Of a stretch of 64,000 nucleotides of DNA, positions 37,766 through 47,893 are shown piece after piece. Below the pieces are notes generated by a model that was not told the DNA's origin, ran no database searches, and saw only the letters and a list, made by a program, of their open reading frames with translations. The DNA lies in the NCBI RefSeq assembly GCF_001027925.1, contig NZ_LECT01000015.1, positions 1 through 64,000 on the forward strand, given 5' to 3'. Numbering within the stretch: the stretch's first letter is position 1; each line of letters starts with the position of its first letter. A program made the translations under genes and the position numbers. The DNA comes from Rhodopirellula islandica. Lineage in GTDB: Bacteria > Planctomycetota > Planctomycetia > Pirellulales > Pirellulaceae.

Positions 37766-38955
37766 TGGCAAACGAGCCCGACGCAACCGCGAATGGTCAA
37801 TCGGCGGAAGATCTCCGCTGGATGACCGAAGCCATTGACCTTGCCTCCCTGGGGCGAGGTCAGGTCGAACCGAACCCTCCGGTCGGCTGCGTTCTGGTTC
37901 GTGATTCGGTCTGCATCGGCAAGGGCTACCACCAACGATTCGGTGGCCCCCATGCCGAGGTCGAGGCCTTGTCCGACTGCGCCGATGCAACCGGAGCGAC
38001 CGCGTACGTTTCGTTGGAACCCTGTTGCCATCATGGCAAAACCCCCCCGTGCGCCGACGCATTGATCCGAGCCCAGGTCGCCCGGGTCGTCGTGTCGGTG
38101 GTGGACCCGTTTGACCAAGTCGACGGTGGCGGAATCGAACGACTTCGCTCCGCGGGAATCGAGGTCACCACGGGCGTCGCCAAGGAGGCCGGGGAGGATC
38201 TGCTGGGTGCCTACCTGAAACGTGTCCGCACGGGCATGCCCTGGGTGATCGCGAAATGGGCGATGAGCCTGGATGGACGCATCGCCACCAAGACCGGCGA
38301 AAGCAAATGGATCACGGGGCCGGCCGCTCGAACTGCGGTTCATGAACTCCGGGCCAGCGTCGACGCGATTGCTGTCGGCATGGGCACGGTCATCGCGGAC
38401 AACCCCTTGCTGACCGTTCGCCTGCCCCAGATCGCCGACGCCAAACCGCCCGGCGGCACGAACCCGAAGATCGCGTCCAGCACTCGCCAATTGGTCCGCT
38501 TGGTCTATGCCCGATCAAGGCTGCCAGACCTGCAAACTCAATTGGTCCAGACCGCTTCGGAAACACCCACTTGGGTGATCGCGGGACCTCAGATCGCGAA
38601 CGCTGACTTAGCCAAGCTTGCCGATCACGATGTCGAAACCTGGCAATGCGAGTCGTCGGATCCCATCGAGATGATCCGTCAGTCACTGCTTTGGCTGGGC
38701 AGCAACGACAACCCACGTGGGCTTGCCATGACCCATCTGATGGTCGAAGGCGGAAGCCAGTTGCTGGGCAGCTTTGCCGCCGCCCGACAACTCGACGAAG
38801 TGCACGCCTTCATCGCTGGCAAGTGCATCGGCGGCCGGGATGCCCCAGGACCACTTGGTGATCCTGGAGTCGAGGCTTTGACCGACGCGACGTCGCTGCG
38901 AATCAGCCGCTTGGACTCATTCGACAACGACGTGCGATTGATCTATCGACGGTAG
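37765..38955 (+). CDS. ribD: Bifunctional riboflavin biosynthesis deaminase/reductase RibD
   Basis: RibD performs two riboflavin steps: deamination of the GTP-derived pyrimidine, then NADPH reduction of its ribose. The N-terminal deaminase has the zinc site HAEVEAL and PCCHHGKTPPCADALI. The C-terminal reductase has WVIAKWAMSLDGRIATKTGE, ITGPAARTAVHELRASVDAI and VEGGSQLLGSF. Length 396 aa, typical. The ATG overlaps the stop of the SEC-C gene, so translation is coupled. No ribB, ribE or ribH is adjacent, and no FMN riboswitch is seen upstream. Confidence 0.95.
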   Translation: MANEPDATANGQSAEDLRWMTEAIDLASLGRGQVEPNPPVGCVLVRDSVCIGKGYHQRFGGPHAEVEALSDCADATGATAYVSLEPCCHHGKTPPCADALIRAQVARVVVSVVDPFDQVDGGGIERLRSAGIEVTTGVAKEAGEDLLGAYLKRVRTGMPWVIAKWAMSLDGRIATKTGESKWITGPAARTAVHELRASVDAIAVGMGTVIADNPLLTVRLPQIADAKPPGGTNPKIASSTRQLVRLVYARSRLPDLQTQLVQTASETPTWVIAGPQIANADLAKLADHDVETWQCESSDPIEMIRQSLLWLGSNDNPRGLAMTHLMVEGGSQLLGSFAAARQLDEVHAFIAGKCIGGRDAPGPLGDPGVEALTDATSLRISRLDSFDNDVRLIYRR

Positions 38956-38981
38956 GTCCAACTGACCGACATCGTCGCCAC

Positions 38982-41900
38982 TCAGTTGCCGACTCCACCG
39001 ACACCACCAGCAGCACCGCCAGCCGCACCACCGACTCCACCAGCAGCACCGCCGGCTGCTCCACCTGCGTCAGTACCGGTATCACCCGAGACGAAGTTGA
39101 AGGTCGTGACCTCACCGATTTGCGAGAATATCGGTGCGGGGCTGATTCGGACGTAACGACGATCAGCAGAGATGATCGCCAAACCGGTCATCGAGGCCCC
39201 CTCGGGCAAGGAGGTGATCACCGGCATGTAACCAACACCACCTTGTGGGTTGAAGCCATTGATCCCGTTGACGCCGCCAGTCCCAAAAGGACCACCGTTT
39301 GCCCCGGGAAGCAACGAGGGATAGTCGCTAAAAAACTCTCGCAGCAACTGACGATTGTCCCCCAATGCATTCGCGGCTTGAGCGTTCAAGCCCCCGCCAG
39401 CGGCCGGGCCAATGAACTGCCCCAACGCTTGGTGCCCGACATCGCGGCCGAACTCAGCCAAGTGCTCCACCTGAGCTTCAGCCAGCTTCTCTTTTCGTTG
39501 TCCATCTTTGACTTCAAAGATCACCAACGCGTTCTGTTCCATCAAAGGGATGTCTTGGCGAATGAACTTTTGCTCCGGACGCCCCACATCGGTCAAGATT
39601 TCCACGGTGACTTTGCCGGTTGAAACGTTGCCCCAAATGCGACGCAACTGGACGCGGTACTCACCCGAGAAACCCTTCGGGCACAGGTACGTTTCTGAAA
39701 CTTGTCCCGTGGCATCGTCCTGGGCACCCGGATAGGCATCGCCAAGCAAGGTGCCGCCGCTGGTGCTATTGGGTGATTCCAACGAGCAAACCGTTCCGGA
39801 GGGTTCTTCCACCGACAAGTCGACGTCGGCGTCGCCGGTCCAGCTCACTCGTACAATCGCATCGTGCGAAGCAGCTCGACGGAGAGCTTCGCTGAAATGC
39901 TTGGCCGATTCGCTGTCGCCTTCGGCCACCAGTTCTTGGTGAGTCGCACGAGCCATCAAACGAGCTTCTTCGACCAGCGGCTGAAATTTGTCACTCCAAG
40001 CCAATCCCAACACGCCTTCACAAGCCCAGGCCAAATCGGAGGGTTGATCCAAGCGTTTCGCCAATCGAAGTCCCATCACATAAGGTTCGCGGCGGTCTGG
40101 GTCCGCGTCCGAGATCTGGCGACAGAGCTTCATAGCCGCTGCCAGTTGCCCCATGTCTTCCAAACGTGCTGCCACGTTGAGCAGATCCTCGGGGGTTTCG
40201 GCGAAGTCCGCCGCTGAAAGCAGGGCCCGTTCGACTTCCGATTCAGGTGCGTCCGTCGCGGCCAAAGACAACGCATAGGCTTGGTACATCCAAGGTTGGA
40301 TGTGCCCGGCCGAAATGGCACCGGCGATCACGGCACGGATCTCGTTGAAATGAGCCTTGGCAGCGTCTTTGTCACCCGCTTGTTCTGCGGCCGAAGCCTT
40401 CACGTTGAAGTGCGACACCGTCGCACGAACTCGGCGGTCCAAAATCGTCAAATCGCGTGCCGACTCAACGTTCCAATTGGCGAAGTGCTCTGACCACGCT
40501 TGGTCAACGGACTTCCCTTCTGGGATGTCGAGCTGAATGGCGCGATCGATGTTTTCGATCGAATCCGCATTGGACGCTTGGCTGGTTTCAGAGGCACTTG
40601 TCACAGCGGACGAATTGGCTTTGGATCGCAGCGAGGCGTCGTCAGGAACGATGAACATTCCTCCTCCGCCACCCATGCCGCCACCCATGCCGCCACCCAT
40701 GCCGCCGCCCATGCCGCCGCCCATGCCGCCGCCCATGCCGCCACCCATGCCGCCGCCCATGCCGCCGCCCATGCCGCCGCCCATGCCGCCGCCGCCAAGG
40801 CTGACGATTGGCACGACCAAGTCACCGACCGGGTAAACCTTCGTGACCAAGTTGTCTTCGGCAGCGGTCACAGTCGTGATGTTCAGAACTTCGTCCTTGA
40901 TCATGTAGGTCAAGTTCTGATCACGCAGCATCAGCCGCAGGAACGATCGCAACGAAACGTTTTCCAGTGCGATGTTCACAGGAATGTCTTCGGACAATCC
41001 CTCGCCTTCCAAACTGAAGACGTCAATTCGGATTGGAATCGTGCGGTCTTCACTGATCACTCGGATCGCATCATTCAGAGGTGTGTCGAGGAAGTTGTAA
41101 GAGACCTCATCCGACAAACTGGCTTCGATGCGTTGTTCTGATTCGCTGTCACCGACCAATTCGATCGATCCGTAACGCTCGATGCGTCGACGGCTCAAAC
41201 GCTGCCAGGTTTCAGCTTCTGGATAAACGATCGGTGGATCGTCAACAAAAGGCACGGCCGCCTTCAGCACCAACGAAAACGCATCCACAAAGTTGCGTTC
41301 ACGCAGTTCGCGATAACGACGATCGCGAGCGTAGGTTTGCAAAGCAAGCGTTTCGTCTGTGACGTGACGTCCAAGAACGCTGTCGTCGGTGATCGTGTCA
41401 CCTGCCAAAGCAGCAATTTCCAACGACACCCCACCATCGGCTTCGGTGTAGCGTCCTTCATCGATCAAAGCATTCATCTGAGACGACAATCGTTTCAAAC
41501 GATCTTCGCGACGATAGGTTTCTTGCAACAAACGAGCGGACGCGGTGGCACCGGCGGCCAGTTGCTCCAGATTGGCCTCTTGCTCGAGGAAGTCAGCCTC
41601 ACGAGCACTGGCGATTTGAATCGCCGAACGAACTTGGCCGAGCAATTCACGACGCAGTTGAGGGTCAATATCAGGAGTTGTCTCGACTCGCGAAAGCAGG
41701 CTTTTCAAGCTGCCAGCGACACCGATGGGGTCTTGGCGAATCAGCCGACGTGCTTCTCGCAATTGAGCCCGGACTTCCCCTCGCAAACGACCTTCTTCAC
41801 GTGAACGCAGTTGTTCGAAGCGGCCCAGCAAATCGCCACCGTCTTCTCGCAGTTCATTGTCGCCCACAACAGGTCCGAACCCGCTGTCGAATTGACCGCC

Positions 41901-43457
41901 ACCGCCCATGGCTGGTCCTGCGTTCGCTGGCCCTGGGTTCGCGGGAGCAACCTCAGCGGGAGCACCGAAGACATCGTCGTCGGCTGCCAAGGGAGCGTCA
42001 GCGGCAGGTGCCGCATCAACCGCGGGTGCCGCCGTGGCAGGAGCTTCTGCAGCAGGTGCATCCATCGCGGGAGCATCATCAGCCGCCGCACCGAAGACAT
42101 CGTCTCCGGCAGCAGGCTCCGTACCGAAGGGACTTTCAGCAGCCGCGTCACCGCCACCACCGAAGATGTCATCGAAGGGGTTGTCATCCCCGGTTTGCAG
42201 GATCAATCGCTTGCCTTCCGGCGTCGCCATCTTCAAGATCGCTTTGGCTTCCGCGTTGTTAGGATCGGCTTGCAAAGCTTCCAGAGCAACCGCACGCGCT
42301 CCACGCATGTTGCCTTGCTGCATCGCCATCGTGGCGGCGGTTGCCAACGATTCTGCACGAGCCGTCATCGCTTGAGCGGTTTGACGAAGCATTGGCGAAC
42401 CGGCGGTTGCCAACAACAACCCATGAGCCGTTTTGTGTTCGGCAATCAAGCCAGTCAAGAAAGCGAAGTCAGGATTGTCCGACTCGACGCTTGCATTGGC
42501 TTTGATTTGAATGTCGCTGTTCCGAGTGCCACCGACCAAGTCGATCGCCACCTCTTCCGCGGGCGACTTCAGTTGTCCCAAGTAGATCGAATCACGGTCC
42601 AATCGCAGGGGCGGCAAACGATTGCCATGCACCCAGTCGATCTTCGCATTGGATTTGATTTCGGTGATCCAAATGGGCGACATCACGGCCGCGTCGGCGA
42701 CCAAATCGGCGATCTCCGTTGGCGTTGCGTCGGTCCCCACGACCCCCAAAACACCACCGGTTTGATTTGCCAGAACTCCCATGATCGCAACGTTCTTGGT
42801 CGGACCAATCGCAACCGAGTGAACCGAGATGTGATCGTTTCGCAACGCATCGATGAGGTTCTCGAATCGCGACAGGTTTTGAGCCGCATCAATCGAAGCC
42901 GCGTCGCCGATGTAAACGATCGAGCGTGTTCGCGAATCTGGACGACCGGTCAAGGAGGCTCGGACAGTGTCCAAGACCGAGACCAAATTCGTGTTGCCTA
43001 ACGGCAATCGCGAAGTCAATTTCGCGGTCGCGGCTGCCAAGTTGCTGTCGCCAGGAACCGCAAATCCACTGGTCAGCTCGTTGGCCTGCACGTCCGCAGC
43101 GAACAACGCCACGCGGACATCGCGGTCACGAACAGACTCGAGTGCCGCTTGCAGAGCCTTCATCGCGTCATCGCGATACGCTCCCACTTGGCTGGCCGAC
43201 GTGTCAACGACGATGACCAGGTCACCAGCGGACTGGCGAACCGCGCGAAGCATGGAATCTTCCGCACCAGCCTGGATCGAAGCAGCGATCGATTGACCGC
43301 CGTCGTCCATGCTGTGGGAAACGATGCGAATCGACGCTTCGGAGGAAACAGCCTGGGAATCAGTCGCGGCCGGTGGAGCCGCCGAAACCGCAGTCGCCAT
43401 GACCGCCAACGTCAAAAGGGCTGGCAACTTGCAGCCAAAAGTGGAAAAGATCTTCAT
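38982..43457 (-). CDS. Giant secreted vWA protein with STN-like domain and Gly-Met repeats
   Basis: A 1491-aa planctomycete-type protein. Order: signal peptide (FGCKLPALLTLAVMATAVSA), vWA domain (residues 60-250; DLVIVVDTSASQVGAYRDD is a DxSxS metal-binding loop), Ala/Pro/Asp linker, coiled coil, an STN/secretin-N-like fold (near residues 780-860, LNDAIRVISEDRTIPIRIDV), a run of MGGG units (residues 885-935), then TPR-like helices, a late strand-rich domain (VSWTGDADVDLSVEEPSG) and a Gly/Ala tail. The MGGG run comes from a 12-bp tandem repeat at 40655-40797. The STN-like fold hints at an envelope location. Role unknown; it reads toward ribD and converges with it. Confidence 0.72.
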   Translation of the reverse strand: MKIFSTFGCKLPALLTLAVMATAVSAAPPAATDSQAVSSEASIRIVSHSMDDGGQSIAASIQAGAEDSMLRAVRQSAGDLVIVVDTSASQVGAYRDDAMKALQAALESVRDRDVRVALFAADVQANELTSGFAVPGDSNLAAATAKLTSRLPLGNTNLVSVLDTVRASLTGRPDSRTRSIVYIGDAASIDAAQNLSRFENLIDALRNDHISVHSVAIGPTKNVAIMGVLANQTGGVLGVVGTDATPTEIADLVADAAVMSPIWITEIKSNAKIDWVHGNRLPPLRLDRDSIYLGQLKSPAEEVAIDLVGGTRNSDIQIKANASVESDNPDFAFLTGLIAEHKTAHGLLLATAGSPMLRQTAQAMTARAESLATAATMAMQQGNMRGARAVALEALQADPNNAEAKAILKMATPEGKRLILQTGDDNPFDDIFGGGGDAAAESPFGTEPAAGDDVFGAAADDAPAMDAPAAEAPATAAPAVDAAPAADAPLAADDDVFGAPAEVAPANPGPANAGPAMGGGGQFDSGFGPVVGDNELREDGGDLLGRFEQLRSREEGRLRGEVRAQLREARRLIRQDPIGVAGSLKSLLSRVETTPDIDPQLRRELLGQVRSAIQIASAREADFLEQEANLEQLAAGATASARLLQETYRREDRLKRLSSQMNALIDEGRYTEADGGVSLEIAALAGDTITDDSVLGRHVTDETLALQTYARDRRYRELRERNFVDAFSLVLKAAVPFVDDPPIVYPEAETWQRLSRRRIERYGSIELVGDSESEQRIEASLSDEVSYNFLDTPLNDAIRVISEDRTIPIRIDVFSLEGEGLSEDIPVNIALENVSLRSFLRLMLRDQNLTYMIKDEVLNITTVTAAEDNLVTKVYPVGDLVVPIVSLGGGGMGGGMGGGMGGGMGGGMGGGMGGGMGGGMGGGMGGGMGGGGGMFIVPDDASLRSKANSSAVTSASETSQASNADSIENIDRAIQLDIPEGKSVDQAWSEHFANWNVESARDLTILDRRVRATVSHFNVKASAAEQAGDKDAAKAHFNEIRAVIAGAISAGHIQPWMYQAYALSLAATDAPESEVERALLSAADFAETPEDLLNVAARLEDMGQLAAAMKLCRQISDADPDRREPYVMGLRLAKRLDQPSDLAWACEGVLGLAWSDKFQPLVEEARLMARATHQELVAEGDSESAKHFSEALRRAASHDAIVRVSWTGDADVDLSVEEPSGTVCSLESPNSTSGGTLLGDAYPGAQDDATGQVSETYLCPKGFSGEYRVQLRRIWGNVSTGKVTVEILTDVGRPEQKFIRQDIPLMEQNALVIFEVKDGQRKEKLAEAQVEHLAEFGRDVGHQALGQFIGPAAGGGLNAQAANALGDNRQLLREFFSDYPSLLPGANGGPFGTGGVNGINGFNPQGGVGYMPVITSLPEGASMTGLAIISADRRYVRISPAPIFSQIGEVTTFNFVSGDTGTDAGGAAGGAAGGVGGAAGGAAGGVGGVGN
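40655..40797 (-). repeat. 12-bp tandem repeat encoding MGGG
   Basis: About eleven copies of a unit read on the plus strand as cccatgccgccg, with third-base variation between ccgccg and ccgcca. In the minus-strand protein they encode GGGM. Likely prone to copy-number change by slippage. Confidence 0.85.
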
Positions 43458-43806
43458 CGACAACTCAGAGAAGGAGTGGGGACCAGAGGAGAGATGCTGG
43501 GATGCGTCAGGTGGCAGGTTCATCGTGATTCTCAGCGATTAGTCGCGGGATGAGACGGCGAAAAGCCAGGCGCGGACCATTCAGTCTATTTCTGGAAACT
43601 TCAATTTCCACGAAAAAACCGCTTCAAACAGCTCTTGGACCGCCAAGAATTCCGATTGTAGGGTGTAGCATTCTGCAACACCTGTTGCGAAACGCCGCAG
43701 CACTCCGCTGCAATCGGGTTCTCAATGACTTCGCAGAGGAAAAGACGCGATTTCCGGGCCAAAGTGATGGTTCGGTCGTCCGAAGAGCCCGTCCAGCCGA
43801 GATTTC
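43458..43806. other. Intergenic stretch with one operator-like dyad
   Basis: No gene. A perfect 6-bp dyad, gcaaca-cc-tgttgc (43675-43688), lies between the end of purK and the start of the vWA gene, both minus strand. It may be a regulator site or chance; no clear -35/-10 pair at normal spacing was found beside it. Confidence 0.3.
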
Positions 43807-45023
43807 TCAGCCCCGGTCGCTGAGCAATCGCTCACGAGCCAACCGCAACCGCTCGGAAACGTCCGCCAGGTCGCTCCCAACGGCCGACAAATGCCCCATT
43901 TTCCGACCAGCTCTCGCGGCGTGCTTGCCATAAAGATGCAACGCCACACCGGGTGTATCGAGACACGCCCCCCAGTTTGGTAGCGTCTCGCGAGCCTCCG
44001 CGGCTTCCCAGATGTCGCCCAGCAGATTCAACATGCTGGCCGCAGGAACCACCATCGAAGTATCGCCCAGAGGCAGCCCGCAAATCGCGCGCACGTGCTG
44101 CTCAAACTGGCTGGTCGCACAAGCTTCGATCGTCACGTGCCCCGAATTGTGAGGCCTCGGCGCGACCTCATTGACGATCAATTCGTCGGGGGTCACAAAC
44201 AATTCCACACACAACAACCCCACCAATCCCAAGTGCTCCGCCACCCGCGTCGCGATTTCGCGTGCCTGCAATTGCAGCTCTGGGGAAACGTTGGCAGGCA
44301 GTTTGGTTTCGTCGAGAATGTGGTTTTGATGGTCATTTTCGAACACCGGAAACGTCTCGACTCGCTGATCGAGCGTCCGAGCCACGATCACCGAAGCCTC
44401 CCGCTCAAACAACACCAATGCCTCGGCCACCCAAGGCGGTTGGCCATCGTCGCCGCTTTCCGCTCCCTCCCACTGGACCAACGCGGCCTCATCGGGTGAA
44501 TTCAAACGATGCTGACCTTTGCCGTCGTAACCGCTGCGACACGTCTTGACGATGATTGGCCATCCCAACGACTCGCCCGCAGCAATCGCGGATTCCCGGT
44601 CATAGACGGGCTCAAACCCAGCGACCGGAATTCCAGCTTCACGCAGAGTCGTTTTCTCGATCCAACGGTCTTGGGCCATCGCCAACACCGAGGCATCCGG
44701 GTAGGTCGGTGCGTGTTTGCTGCACGCGGCGATGGTGTCCGCGGGAATGTTCTCAAACTCCAACGTGATCACATCGCATCGCTTTGCGAACGCTTCGATG
44801 GCGGAATGATCGGTCAGTGGCCCGCAAACCGTGAACGCTGCCACCTCGGCGGCCGGCTCATCGCTGCTGCCGCAAAAGACGCCCACCCGATATCCCATTC
44901 GAGCCGCGGCCATGGCGAACATTCGCCCCAACTGACCGCCACCAACCATGCCGATCGTGGCTCCGGGAAGGATGACGTGCTCGGAACCAGAGGCTGGATC
45001 GATTTTGGATGCTTGACGATCGC

Positions 45024-45027
<4 letters not shown>
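43807..45027 (-). CDS. purK: N5-carboxyaminoimidazole ribonucleotide synthase PurK
   Basis: PurK uses ATP and bicarbonate to make N5-CAIR from AIR in purine synthesis. The N-terminal nucleotide-binding site is clear ([25 protein letters not shown]), as are the ATP-grasp parts ([43 protein letters not shown]). Length 406 aa, with a C-terminal segment ending LHLYGK...RKMGHL. Its ATG overlaps the purE stop by four bases (ATGA), so the two enzymes, which act in sequence, are coupled. Confidence 0.96.
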
Positions 45028-45545
<518 letters not shown>

Positions 45546-45723
45546 CAGGTACTCTGAAGATGGATCATTTGGAACAATCGGGTGACGGTGAATCAGATCG
45601 CGGCGGAGAGCAACAATCAATCCTCCCCCTGGTCAGCCCGTCATCATCCCCGGGTTATACCGCAACGACTCGCCACAATGAATTGCCCCTGTTCCGCCCC
45701 ATCCTTCTTCGTGTGGATCACTC

Positions 45724-46287
45724 ATGACATCGCCACCATTTGATCGGACGCCTCGGGACGATTTCGATTCGGAGGGACCACTGCCCGTTCGGCTGATGCA
45801 CCACGACGCCCGCTGGAAACAAGAATTCGAGCAGACCCGCAGCAGCCTCCTGCAATCCTGCCAAGGCCACGTGACCCAAATCGACCACGTCGGCAGCACC
45901 GCCATCCCAGGCCTGATCGCTCAACCGGTCATCGATGTGGTGGCTCTGGTGACCAATCTTTCCAGCCTCGACGCGGCCGCGCTGCACATCGAAGGGCTCA
46001 ACTATCGAGTCGTGGACTCTCCCGATTGGCTCGATCACTCACTTGTGTTGCAAAAGCCTCGGCATGGAGCCCCAACTCATCAAGTCTTCCTGATCACCAA
46101 CGACCATCCCGCCCACCGGCGATTGATTCGACTGCGGGACTTCTTGCGAGCCAATCCAGAGGAAGCGGTGCGATTCGAAAGCACCAAAGTCGACCGCTGG
46201 AAACAGAGCGGCGGAGTTTCCGAACGATACGAACGAGACAAAGCGATCTACTTTGCCCATCTCGAAGACCAAATCTCCGGCTCCTAA
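45724..46287 (+). CDS. GrpB family protein (UPF0157)
   Basis: A small soluble protein of 187 aa from the GrpB/UPF0157 family, related to nucleotidyltransferases. Conserved text: QIDHVGSTAIPGLIAQPVIDVV, HQVFLITNDHPAHRRLIRLRDFLR and RYERDKAIYFA. The biochemical role of the family is not established. The TAA stop is the first three bases of a short inverted-repeat element (46285-46631), so the C-terminus may have been set by that insertion. Confidence 0.85.
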   Translation: MTSPPFDRTPRDDFDSEGPLPVRLMHHDARWKQEFEQTRSSLLQSCQGHVTQIDHVGSTAIPGLIAQPVIDVVALVTNLSSLDAAALHIEGLNYRVVDSPDWLDHSLVLQKPRHGAPTHQVFLITNDHPAHRRLIRLRDFLRANPEEAVRFESTKVDRWKQSGGVSERYERDKAIYFAHLEDQISGS

Positions 46288-46631
46288 GTAGGTCAGCTGG
46301 AACGATCGGGCAAAACCATGTGAGCCGTTTGGGCGTTCGCCTGGACTGCGCAATCTTTGGCGTTGTGAAGCACTGTTGCGTGAGTTCTCATCCTGGTAGG
46401 GATTCAAGACGGTAGCCGTCGGTAAGCGATCGCGCCACCGACGGACCTGTAGCCTCCACCTTCCCGTTCCGCCTCCCGCCGTGGCCATCGGCCATCGGCG
46501 GGAGGCGGATTGTTTGGGGGTGCGTTTGTTTTCCGGTGGTGCGCTGCGTTGCAGCGACCACCGGCTACCATCTGAAATCCCTAACGGGATGAAAACAGGC
46601 CGAATACTGAAAGGCCCCTGCCGACCTGCTT
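46285..46631. mobile_element. MITE copy 1, split by a second inverted-repeat element
   Basis: The left half (46285-46387) and right end (about 46608-46631, ctgccgacctgctt) match the copies at 50947, 51169 and 53768. The terminal repeat begins taagtaggtc, degenerate from taagcaggtc. The middle is interrupted by a second element (46388-46592). The left end supplies the GrpB stop codon. Confidence 0.65.
46388..46592. mobile_element. Second inverted-repeat element nested in MITE copy 1
   Basis: The ends form an imperfect inverted repeat: tcatcctggtagggatt...ggtagccg on the left and ggctacc...aaatccctaacgggatga on the right. Inside are two strong hairpins: ccgcctcccgccg/cggcgggaggcgg (46469-46509) and ccggtggt...accaccgg (46533-46564) with an inner cgctgc/gcagcg stem. 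It carries no gene. Confidence 0.6.
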
Positions 46632-46645
46632 CGCACCCCGGCTCT

Positions 46646-47683
46646 CTACAACCGACGAAGCCCATCTTCGGTCATCGCGTTGGGAATCTCGACTTCGACG
46701 GCATCGATTCGCGCCAGCGTTTCAGCGTCGAGAATCATGTCGTCCGCCAACAAGATCTCTTTCAATTGCTCGACCGACGTGGCTCCCACAATCGTCGACG
46801 CGACGAAGTCATGTTGCTTGCTCCACGCGACTGACAACGCCGTTCCCGTCGTGCCAATCGATTCAGCGATCTCATGCATCCGAACCGCGGTTTCAATCGT
46901 GCGGTCGTTGACGAATCGCTGAGCCATGGCTTTCTGGCGGTCGTTCCCGGTTTGCAAGTACTCCGAGAAACGACCTCCCGGTGGCGGCCCGTTTTCGTAC
47001 TTGCCCGTCAGGACACCGCCCCCCAGCGGCGAGTAAGGCAGCAGACTCACGTTCTCACGACGACAAACCTGAGCCAGTTCGTTTTCACAGCGACGGTTGA
47101 TCAAGCTGAAATTGTTCTGGACCGTTTGATAGCGATCGACGCCGTGCACGTCCGCCGCCCAAAGACTCTTCATCAGCCCCCAAGACGTCTCGTTGCTGCA
47201 GCCAATCACGCGGACTTTTCCAGTGCGACGCAGATGTGTCAGTGACTCCAGGACTTCCTCGTAAGGCATGCCGTGATCGGGCCAGTGAATCTGGTACAGA
47301 TCGATCGTCTCCACCCCCAAACGACGCAGCGAGTCTTCACAGGCCCGAATGATTTGATGACGATCCAGCGTGGTGCGGCCGTGGCGAACCGGTGGCGTGA
47401 ACCATCCGTGGCCGGGCCCCGTCACTTTGGTAGCGACCGTCACGCAGTCCCGAGGTTTTGTCTTCAACCAACGACCGAAGATCTCTTCGGTGACGCCGTA
47501 GGTTTCCTCCTTCGGAGGCACGGGATAAATCTCGGCTGCATCAAAGAAATTGATCCCCGCATCAAACGCATGATCGCATATCGCGTGGCTCTGGGCTTCG
47601 TCACACGCACTTCCAAACGTCATCGTTCCCATGCAAATGTCCGAAACGACAATTCCGCTGCTTCCTAAACGACGCTGTTGCAC
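46646..47683 (-). CDS. Aldo/keto reductase
   Basis: A 345-aa NADPH-dependent aldo/keto reductase (TIM barrel). Family text: QQRRLGSSGIVVSDICMGTM at the start, INFFDAAEIYPVP with the catalytic Asp and Tyr, VTVATKVTG, YQIHWPDHGMPYEEVLESL with the HxPD-type motif, and the NADPH-binding STIVGATSVEQLKEI at the end. I place the start at GTG 47683, with ggtgga 6 bp upstream, because homologues begin there; the frame is open for 77 more codons through poor text. It reads divergently from the esterase gene. Confidence 0.88.
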   Translation of the reverse strand: MQQRRLGSSGIVVSDICMGTMTFGSACDEAQSHAICDHAFDAGINFFDAAEIYPVPPKEETYGVTEEIFGRWLKTKPRDCVTVATKVTGPGHGWFTPPVRHGRTTLDRHQIIRACEDSLRRLGVETIDLYQIHWPDHGMPYEEVLESLTHLRRTGKVRVIGCSNETSWGLMKSLWAADVHGVDRYQTVQNNFSLINRRCENELAQVCRRENVSLLPYSPLGGGVLTGKYENGPPPGGRFSEYLQTGNDRQKAMAQRFVNDRTIETAVRMHEIAESIGTTGTALSVAWSKQHDFVASTIVGATSVEQLKEILLADDMILDAETLARIDAVEVEIPNAMTEDGLRRL

Positions 47684-47893
47684 GACGGATCCACCAAGAG
47701 AAAATTGGGTTACACTGTTCGGTCTTTCGAAGGCTCGGTCTTCGACGGCGGAAGTTTTAGCCCAAACCGCATTGGAATCCCACCACCTGCCCGTTCGTCG
47801 TCGAAACCCGCCTGCCGAATCCTCCCCGGATCGCTTCCCTCCCTCTTCCGACCGTATTCCCGCCAAATCCCCACCTCGCCGAACCGAAAACAC

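Noticed and set aside
36071-38062. A 663-codon minus-strand frame across the SEC-C and ribD genes
   Set aside because: It is antisense to two well-supported genes and its product has no recognisable domain.
40655-40797. Short repeats resembling a CRISPR array
   Set aside because: Units are 12 bp with no spacers, and encode MGGG in frame.
41811-43001. A 396-codon plus-strand frame inside the vWA gene
   Set aside because: Antisense shadow of a well-supported protein.
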